Assembly (NCBI RefSeq): GCF_000520815.1
Contig: NZ_ASRY01000223.1
Coordinates: 1 to 42,672 of the forward strand
Length of the DNA: 42,672 nt
From: Paenibacillus maysiensis
GTDB lineage: Bacteria; Bacillota; Bacilli; Paenibacillales; Paenibacillaceae
Reading direction: 5' to 3'
Under the pieces are notes generated by a model. The model was not told where the DNA came from and ran no database searches. It was given only the letters and a program-made list of their open reading frames with translations. The position numbers were made by a program, and so were the translations under genes. Within the stretch, counting starts at the first letter, position 1; every line of letters starts with the position of its first letter. Below, piece after piece: positions 37,614-42,672 of this stretch.

Positions 37614-37952
37614 TCAAAATCCCCGTCGGTCATTTCGTTCCTGACGCTCAATATATAATTTTTCCTCACCATCACCCTGCGACTCATGCAATCCCTCCAA
37701 TCGGACAAGTACCACATCCGAGCCAATTTTAACAATATTGCGCCAGGGAATGACCAGTTCGCTTCCCCCTCCAAACCAGCCCATAAAACGGCTGCTGCCA
37801 GGGACAACAATGGCCTCGATTTTGCCCTGTCGTACATCAATCTCCAAATCACTGATTTGTCCCAATCGTCGCCCATCTACAATGTTAATGACATCCTTTG
37901 TTTGAAACTCGGAAATTTTCATGGCCCTTACCGACGTTTCCGGTGCACTCAC
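37614..37952 (-). CDS. ylmC: YlmC/YmxH-family sporulation-associated protein
   Basis: A PRC-barrel-like protein of about 102-112 residues. The core runs MKISEFQTKDVINIVDGRR, then GQISDLEIDVRQGKI, then ELVIPWRNIVKIGSDVVLVRL, matching YlmC/YmxH, a family conserved in endospore formers and of unclear role. AAAGGA lies eight bases before a GTG at 37952, which I chose; the conserved part starts at ATG 37922, where the ribosome site is poor. It is the first gene after the sigG terminator. Confidence 0.85.
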   Translation of the reverse strand: MSAPETSVRAMKISEFQTKDVINIVDGRRLGQISDLEIDVRQGKIEAIVVPGSSRFMGWFGGGSELVIPWRNIVKIGSDVVLVRLEGLHESQGDGEEKLYIERQERNDRRGF

Positions 37953-38013
37953 ACGTATCACATCCTTTATTTCACTATATGAGAGGGAGAACCCAAAAAA
38001 TGTCCTGTAAACG

Positions 38014-38041
38014 CAAAAACGATCCACGCAGGATCGTTTTT
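38014..38041 (-). terminator. Terminator after sigG
   Basis: AAAAACGATCC and GGATCGTTTTT form a stem with a five-base loop. The symmetry gives T-runs on both strands. It lies about 36 bases beyond the sigG stop. Confidence 0.85.
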
Positions 38042-38076
38042 ATCGGCATGCCTTCCAAGCTTCTCTTCCCTTAAGA

Positions 38077-38859
38077 CTACGACTTCACGTGCTTTTGCAT
38101 TTGCTGTATGGCCGACTTCTCTAATCTCGAAACCTGGGCTTGAGAGATACCGATTTCGTCGGCAACCTCCATCTGCGTCTTTCCTTCATAAAAACGCATG
38201 GACAATATCATCTTTTCACGCTGGCCCAGGCGATGCATCGCTTCCCGCAGAGCGATTTCCTCAATCCATGAGACGTCCTTATTTCTGTCATCACTGATCT
38301 GATCCATCACATAGATTGGGTCGCCCCCGTCGTGATATATCGGCTCGAACAGCGAAACCGGGTCCTGAATCGCATCTAATGCGAACACAACATCTTCCTT
38401 AGGCACGTTCAGCGCCTCAGAAATTTCAAAAATCGTCGGTTCCCGCGAATTTAGATTTGTTAGACTATCCCGCACCTGAAGCGCCTTATATGCAATATCT
38501 CGCAGCGAACGGGATACACGGATCGGATTGTTGTCCCGCAAATACCGGCGTATCTCACCGATAATCATCGGCACCGCATAAGTGGAAAACTTCACGTTTT
38601 GCGAAAGGTCAAAATTATCAATCGCCTTCATCAGGCCGATGCATCCTACCTGAAACAAATCGTCAACAAACTCTCCCCGATTGTTAAAGCGCTGAATCAC
38701 GCTCAGAACGAGCCGTAGATTGCCGTTAACCAATTTTTCTCTGGCTGATCGTTCATTATTTTGCTGAAGTGATGTGAACAGCTCGCGCATTTCCACATTG
38801 GTTAGCACTGGCAGTTTGGCGGTATCCACACCGCAAATTTCCACTTTGTTTCGGGTCAT
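38077..38859 (-). CDS. sigG: RNA polymerase sigma-G (late forespore)
   Basis: A 260-residue sigma-70 family factor. The opening TRNKVEICGVDTAKLPVL is diagnostic for SigG, followed by region 2 (FQVGCIGLMKAIDNFDLSQNV, FSTYAVPMIIGEIRRYLRD) and region 4 (YEGKTQMEVADEIGISQAQVSRLE). It directs forespore genes after engulfment. GGGAGGT lies ahead of the ATG. It lies 96 bases after sigE, and a sigma-F-like promoter sits in that gap, in keeping with the known sigma-F control of spoIIIG. Confidence 0.98.
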   Translation of the reverse strand: MTRNKVEICGVDTAKLPVLTNVEMRELFTSLQQNNERSAREKLVNGNLRLVLSVIQRFNNRGEFVDDLFQVGCIGLMKAIDNFDLSQNVKFSTYAVPMIIGEIRRYLRDNNPIRVSRSLRDIAYKALQVRDSLTNLNSREPTIFEISEALNVPKEDVVFALDAIQDPVSLFEPIYHDGGDPIYVMDQISDDRNKDVSWIEEIALREAMHRLGQREKMILSMRFYEGKTQMEVADEIGISQAQVSRLEKSAIQQMQKHVKS

Positions 38860-38893
38860 CTTGTCTTACCTCCCAAGGAGCAACATTAATGTA

Positions 38894-38922
38894 CATTATC
38901 TCCTGAGGGTGTTTTTTTATTC
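38894..38922 (-). promoter_or_regulatory. Sigma-F-like promoter of sigG
   Basis: On the minus strand GGAGATAATG (38894-38903) fits the sigma-F -10 consensus GGnRAnAnTR at every position. GAATA (38918-38922), 14 bases upstream, matches the -35 pattern GYWTA except at one position. Confidence 0.55.
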
Positions 38923-38955
38923 GCCGTTTCCATCGCTTCCGAATATCCCCAAACG

Positions 38956-39696
38956 TCATACCATTTTGTTAAATTCTTTCCGTAAGCGCTTAATAATACG
39001 TTTTTCCAGACGCGAAATATAGGATTGTGAGATACCTAACAGGTCAGCAACATCCTTCTGTGTCTTCTCTTCCCCGTCCTGCAAGCCAAAACGCAGCTCC
39101 ATAATCAGACGTTCCCGATCCGTCAACTTATCCAGCGCCTTATGCAATAATTTGCGGTCAACCTGTTCCTCGATATTGCGGTAAATGGTATCATTTTCCG
39201 TTCCCATCACGTCGGAAAGCAGCAACTCATTCCCGTCCCAATCAATATTCAAAGGCTCGTCAAAAGAAACTTCAGTTCTCGTTTTATTATTTCGGCGCAA
39301 ATACATTAAAATTTCATTTTCGATGCACCGGGAAGCATAGGTAGCGAGCTTGATTTTTTTCTCGGGATCAAAGGTGTTAACTGCCTTGATAAGTCCTATC
39401 GCCCCTATGGATACGAGATCCTCAATGTTGATTCCTGTGTTCTCAAACTTACGCGCAATGTATACCACCAGCCGCAAATTCCGTTCAATCAACATGGACC
39501 GTACTGCAGCATCTCCGGAAGAGAGCTTTCCAAGCAAATACTCTTCCTCATCCCTCGTCAGCGGCGGGGGGAGCGCCTCGCTGCCGCCAATATAATAAAT
39601 CTCTTCACTTTTCAACCCAAATAAAAATAAAATACGATAATATTGCAACTGTAAAGTCAATCTGATTTTCATCTTGAATTTCATCTGTTCCCGCAT
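38956..39696 (-). CDS. sigE: RNA polymerase sigma-E precursor (early mother cell)
   Basis: A 246-residue pro-sigma factor. The N-terminal ~35 residues form an amphipathic membrane-associated pro-sequence ending [16 protein letters not shown], the region that SpoIIGA cleaves. Regions 2 ([20 protein letters not shown]) and 4 ([20 protein letters not shown]) are nearly identical to B. subtilis SigE. AAGGGGG fits ATG 39696, one base after the spoIIGA stop, so the protease and its substrate are tightly co-translated. An upstream ATG ten codons earlier would overlap spoIIGA. Confidence 0.97.
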   Translation of the reverse strand: MREQMKFKMKIRLTLQLQYYRILFLFGLKSEEIYYIGGSEALPPPLTRDEEEYLLGKLSSGDAAVRSMLIERNLRLVVYIARKFENTGINIEDLVSIGAIGLIKAVNTFDPEKKIKLATYASRCIENEILMYLRRNNKTRTEVSFDEPLNIDWDGNELLLSDVMGTENDTIYRNIEEQVDRKLLHKALDKLTDRERLIMELRFGLQDGEEKTQKDVADLLGISQSYISRLEKRIIKRLRKEFNKMV

Positions 39697-39697
39697 G

Positions 39698-40774
39698 TCA
39701 TTCTCCCCCTTCTGAAAATGGTGCAAAATCTCGCTGCGTCCCTTCGTCCGTTACAGCCATAGCCTGATTGCCTTCAGACCTGATCGTGTGTCCACGACCA
39801 TCGTCCTGCGCTTCAAAGCGTGCTTCCTGCTTCTGGTCCGGCTCAGCAGCCCCCTCCGCGTGTGCCGTCACATCCGGATGAATGATTGCGCGATATTTTC
39901 CCTCTGCCGATAATGTCCCCCCATCCAAGCCGATCAACACTCGATGATGCACATAGCGAGCCCCATTCATCACCACCTCTACGCGATCTGGCTTGAGTGC
40001 GAGCATGAAGGAATGGTTACGATTAATGCCACGATAGGGAACGAGACGAACTCGATCCTGCCAGTTGAACGATTCGTCTCCCAACTCCATCACCAGTTGA
40101 TCCGCATTTCCCTCAGATAGCTTTTGGAGCCAGGAAGAGGGTAAATATGCCTCCCACAAGGCAGCCTCCATGACCATCACGGGTGTCCGGGTCAAAGGAT
40201 CATAAAGTTGGTTACCCGTATCCAACAAGCCTGTACACTCAATATGATCCTGCCCGATCCATACCTGCACCTCCCCCAGAAATCCACTCATCCTTTCCGC
40301 GCGCTGCTTTGAAGATTGCACAATACGAAAGAAAAGCATCACTCCGCCAAACGTGCATAAAATAAACCAGAATGCAATTTTCAGCTCAAAGGACATTCCA
40401 CCTGAAGTCGTGTACCAGATGCCATTAAACAATTCCCCCGTACTCTGGAGTAAATAATGCATCCCCAGAATTCCTCCCGCTGCTACAAAATTGATCATAT
40501 AAAAAGCACCCATCGTACGAAGGTACTTTTGCATGCTGCCAAACCCAAAAGCCACCAACAGCATAATGACCGATAATGCCAGCTTAATCAGGAATGTAAA
40601 TAAAAAGGACAGCTCCGGCACAAACATCATGACCACGTACATCGCACCGATGACAGCCGAAGCAAGCAGTCGCCACCACACCGGACGAATTTTTCTCATC
40701 CAGGCAGTAGCCATCAGCAGTACAGCATCAATGAACAAATTGGCCAAAAAAATTAAGTCGATGTAAACAACCAA
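39698..40774 (-). CDS. spoIIGA: SpoIIGA, sigma-E processing protease, with extended C-terminus
   Basis: A 358-residue membrane-bound aspartic protease that activates pro-sigma-E in the mother cell. The first ~155 residues hold five or so membrane spans; the protease domain carries [14 protein letters not shown] with the catalytic Asp185, and [11 protein letters not shown] follows. Homology ends at KYRAIIHPD near residue 301; a further ~57 acidic, Gln/Glu/Gly-rich residues extend it past the ~309-residue B. subtilis protein. The start seems to be TTG behind GGCGGGTGA. The gene has its own promoter with 22-base spacing. Confidence 0.95.
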   Translation of the reverse strand: MVVYIDLIFLANLFIDAVLLMATAWMRKIRPVWWRLLASAVIGAMYVVMMFVPELSFLFTFLIKLALSVIMLLVAFGFGSMQKYLRTMGAFYMINFVAAGGILGMHYLLQSTGELFNGIWYTTSGGMSFELKIAFWFILCTFGGVMLFFRIVQSSKQRAERMSGFLGEVQVWIGQDHIECTGLLDTGNQLYDPLTRTPVMVMEAALWEAYLPSSWLQKLSEGNADQLVMELGDESFNWQDRVRLVPYRGINRNHSFMLALKPDRVEVVMNGARYVHHRVLIGLDGGTLSAEGKYRAIIHPDVTAHAEGAAEPDQKQEARFEAQDDGRGHTIRSEGNQAMAVTDEGTQRDFAPFSEGGE

Positions 40775-40809
40775 AGATTCACCCGCCCAGCGTTTGCAGG
40801 ATAGGCTTA

Positions 40810-40877
40810 AGTATAGTAGTCATGCTGTTCAAAGTCTGTCTAACGATGGGGACGGTGACCGACTAATTTTGTCGGAA
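40810..40877 (-). promoter_or_regulatory. spoIIG-type promoter with Spo0A-like boxes
   Basis: TATACT (40810-40815) and TTAGAC (40838-40843) on the minus strand are 22 bases apart, the unusual spacing known for the Spo0A-activated spoIIG promoter. TTAGACA at the -35 differs from the inverted 0A box TTCGACA at one base. A second 0A-like sequence, TTTTGTCGGAA on the plus strand, lies at 40867-40877. Confidence 0.55.
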
Positions 40878-40950
40878 AGGGGAGAAGCACAGGAAATGTT
40901 AAAAATGGAGTTCTTACATTGGAATCGGCTAATGAATCGAATATGAGATG

Positions 40951-40996
40951 CAAAAAAAATAGAAAGAAGCCCGTATCTCCAAGGAGAATACGGGCT
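40951..40996 (-). terminator. Terminator after ftsZ
   Basis: AGCCCGTATTCTCC and GGAGATACGGGCT form a long stem on the minus strand, followed by a T-rich tract that ends in eight T. It lies 14 bases past the ftsZ stop and isolates spoIIGA transcription. Confidence 0.9.
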
Positions 40997-41009
40997 ATCC
41001 GATTTCAAT

Positions 41010-42134
41010 CTAGTTATCGTTATTATTATTGCGTGAACGGTTACGTAAAAATGTCGGAATATCGAGTTGATCACTGCTCTGAGTGTTGCCGAACGGACGC
41101 AAGTTAGGAGAACCCTTTTCCACCGATTCAGGAGCCGCCGGGTTGGCTGCCGGTTTACGCCCCGGTGCCGGTTGGCTTGGTTTACCTTCAAAGCCAGTTG
41201 CAATGACGGTAACCTTAATCTCTTCTTTCAACTCTTCGTCAATGATGGCACCGAAAATCATGTTGACCTCCGGATCGGAAGCCGAGGTTACAATTTCAGC
41301 TGCTTCATTCACTTCGTACAAAGACAGATTGTTGCCGCCAGTGATGTTCATAATCACACCCCGTGCGCCTTCAATGGATGTTTCCAACAACGGGCTCATG
41401 ATAGCCTTGCGTGCTGCTTCAGCCGCCCGATTCTCACCGGTTGCTTCGCCAATCCCCATCAAGGCGGAGCCACGCTCCGTCATGATCGTTTTCACGTCAG
41501 CAAAGTCGAGGTTGATCAAACCCGGTACAGCGATCAAATCAGAAATACCTTGTACCGCCTGACGAAGAACATTGTCCGCTTCGCGGAATGCTTCCAGCAT
41601 AGGGGTCTTTTTATCCACAATTTCAAGCAGGCGATCATTCGGGATAACAATCAAGGTGTCTACCTTTTCTTTTAATCCCTCAATGCCCAGCTCGGCTTGA
41701 TTGGAGCGCTTACGCCCTTCAAAGGTGAATGGTCGTGTTACAACGCCTACAGTCAGCGCGCCGCATTCCTTGGCAATTTCAGCAATGACAGGAGCTGCTC
41801 CAGTACCTGTACCGCCACCCATTCCCGCCGTCACGAATACCATATCCGCACCTTTGAGTGTGTTCATAATGAGTTCACGCGACTCCTCAGCCGCTTTTTT
41901 ACCCACATCCGGATTAGCTCCGGCACCCAAGCCGCGAGTCAGCTTATCACCAATTTGAAGCTTATGCTCAGACTTCGCTAAATGAAGCGCCTGAGCATCT
42001 GTGTTGACGGTGATAAACTCCACACCCTGAACACCATTTTCGATCATTCGGTTAACCGCATTGCTGCCGCCGCCTCCGACGCCGATCACTTTAATTTGAG
42101 CCAAGCTCTCCATTTCAAAATCAAATTCCAACAT
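41010..42134 (-). CDS. ftsZ: Cell-division GTPase FtsZ
   Basis: A 374-residue tubulin homologue that forms the division ring. The GTP signature [10 protein letters not shown] and the early [14 protein letters not shown] are present, as is the T7 loop region [11 protein letters not shown]. The C-terminal peptide [12 protein letters not shown], which binds FtsA and SepF, is intact after a Pro/Ala-rich linker. The start is ATG 42134 ([18 protein letters not shown]) behind GAGGGGGAG; the open frame upstream of it is not conserved. It follows ftsA by 66 bases. Confidence 0.98.
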   Translation of the reverse strand: MLEFDFEMESLAQIKVIGVGGGGSNAVNRMIENGVQGVEFITVNTDAQALHLAKSEHKLQIGDKLTRGLGAGANPDVGKKAAEESRELIMNTLKGADMVFVTAGMGGGTGTGAAPVIAEIAKECGALTVGVVTRPFTFEGRKRSNQAELGIEGLKEKVDTLIVIPNDRLLEIVDKKTPMLEAFREADNVLRQAVQGISDLIAVPGLINLDFADVKTIMTERGSALMGIGEATGENRAAEAARKAIMSPLLETSIEGARGVIMNITGGNNLSLYEVNEAAEIVTSASDPEVNMIFGAIIDEELKEEIKVTVIATGFEGKPSQPAPGRKPAANPAAPESVEKGSPNLRPFGNTQSSDQLDIPTFLRNRSRNNNNDN

Positions 42135-42200
42135 ACTATTCCATCTCCCCCTCAATGTGCATGGATGGCCCGTCCATGATTGGCATAATTGCAATGAACG

Positions 42201-42672
42201 TTATATAAACTCACTGAACATGTTTTTTAAGCGTTCAATCAACCCCTGCTTTTGCTCGCCTTCCGCAGCCGGACTGCTCTTGGTTCGGTTGGTCGGCTTC
42301 TTGGAACTTCCACCGCTGCTGCTGCTAACGCTGGTCGATCTTCCGCGATAGTAGCGAATAGCATTATGCAAGATGCCGACTCCGCTTGTGTAACCCGGAT
42401 CCCTTACACCGATAAAGTCCGGTACGGCGATCCTTACAGAAGCGGCCAGTTCGCTTTGTGCCACCTGAAGTACACCAGGCATGGAGACGGTGCCTCCGGT
42501 AAGTATATAACCCCCCGGAAGCTCTGTGTAACCCAAGCGCTTAACTTCCGCCTGAATGAGTTGAAAAATTTCCTGCACCCTCGGCTCAATAATGGCAGCC
42601 AAGTCCTGCTGATTGAATTCCTTATCGACATTACTGCCGATACGGGTCACTTTAAAGACCACATCGGCTGGC
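42201..42672 (-). CDS. ftsA: Cell-division protein FtsA, C-terminal part (gene runs off the window)
   Basis: About 156 C-terminal residues of the actin-like membrane anchor of FtsZ. YILTGGTVSMPGVLQVAQ is the conserved phosphate-2 region of FtsA, and RIAVPDFIGVRDPGYTSGVGIL follows. After a Ser-rich linker the protein ends in LIERLKNMFSEFI, an amphipathic membrane-targeting helix. The 5' part lies beyond position 42672. Confidence 0.96.
   Translation of the reverse strand, partial: PADVVFKVTRIGSNVDKEFNQQDLAAIIEPRVQEIFQLIQAEVKRLGYTELPGGYILTGGTVSMPGVLQVAQSELAASVRIAVPDFIGVRDPGYTSGVGILHNAIRYYRGRSTSVSSSSGGSSKKPTNRTKSSPAAEGEQKQGLIERLKNMFSEFI

Overview
The window looks like chromosomal DNA of a Paenibacillus-type spore former (Bacillota). 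The right two thirds follow, on the minus strand, the Bacillus order ftsA-ftsZ-spoIIGA-sigE-sigG-ylmC-pgeF-yggS-sepF-yggT-ylmH-divIVA-ileS-lspA-rluA family-pyr operon. Strong AGGAGG ribosome sites, frequent GTG/TTG starts, a T-box, a PyrR attenuator and sporulation sigma genes all agree. The genus is inferred from gene content only.

Region 1 (1-13.7 kb) is a pectin-utilisation locus. A leftward operon encodes an ABC permease, a YesL-like membrane protein, a lipoprotein binding protein, a GH28 polygalacturonase, an alpha/beta hydrolase, a pectin methylesterase and a GH43 enzyme. A second permease is transcribed divergently. It converges on a membrane-bound AraC-type regulator resembling YesS of B. 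subtilis. Divergent from the regulator is an unusual protein joining two different esterases. None of the enzymes has a signal peptide and no transporter ATPase is present. The likely scheme is import of decorated pectin oligomers followed by de-esterification and hydrolysis in the cytoplasm. Three cre-like sites and a 13-bp direct repeat suggest catabolite repression plus AraC-type control.

Region 2 (13.7-17.7 kb) is an AT-rich accessory island. It holds a small secreted Ig-like protein behind a Spo0A-box-like site, a decayed gene interrupted by a crippled IS3-type element, an ISL3 transposase fragment, an orphan protein with a Pro-Thr repeat linker, a CAU-anticodon tRNA and a 54-residue orphan.

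Region 3 (17.7-27 kb) is the pyrimidine operon pyrR-pyrB-pyrC-carA-carB-pyrF-pyrE, with a TTGACA promoter and a PyrR-type attenuator. It lacks the permease gene and the pyrK-pyrD pair that Bacillus has here. A UUCG-capped hairpin sits at the position of the missing pair.

Region 4 (27-42.7 kb) holds housekeeping, division and sporulation genes: a pseudouridine synthase, lspA, a DksA/TraR-like protein on the opposite strand, a DUF5665-like membrane protein, a type 2 (eukaryote-like) IleRS under a T-box, divIVA, the ylm/sepF cluster, sigG, sigE, spoIIGA, ftsZ and the 3' end of ftsA.

I did not find a clearly new defence or mobile system. The most unusual items are the double-esterase fusion, the wholly intracellular pectin pathway with split permeases, the orphan and decayed genes of region 2, and the reduced pyr operon.
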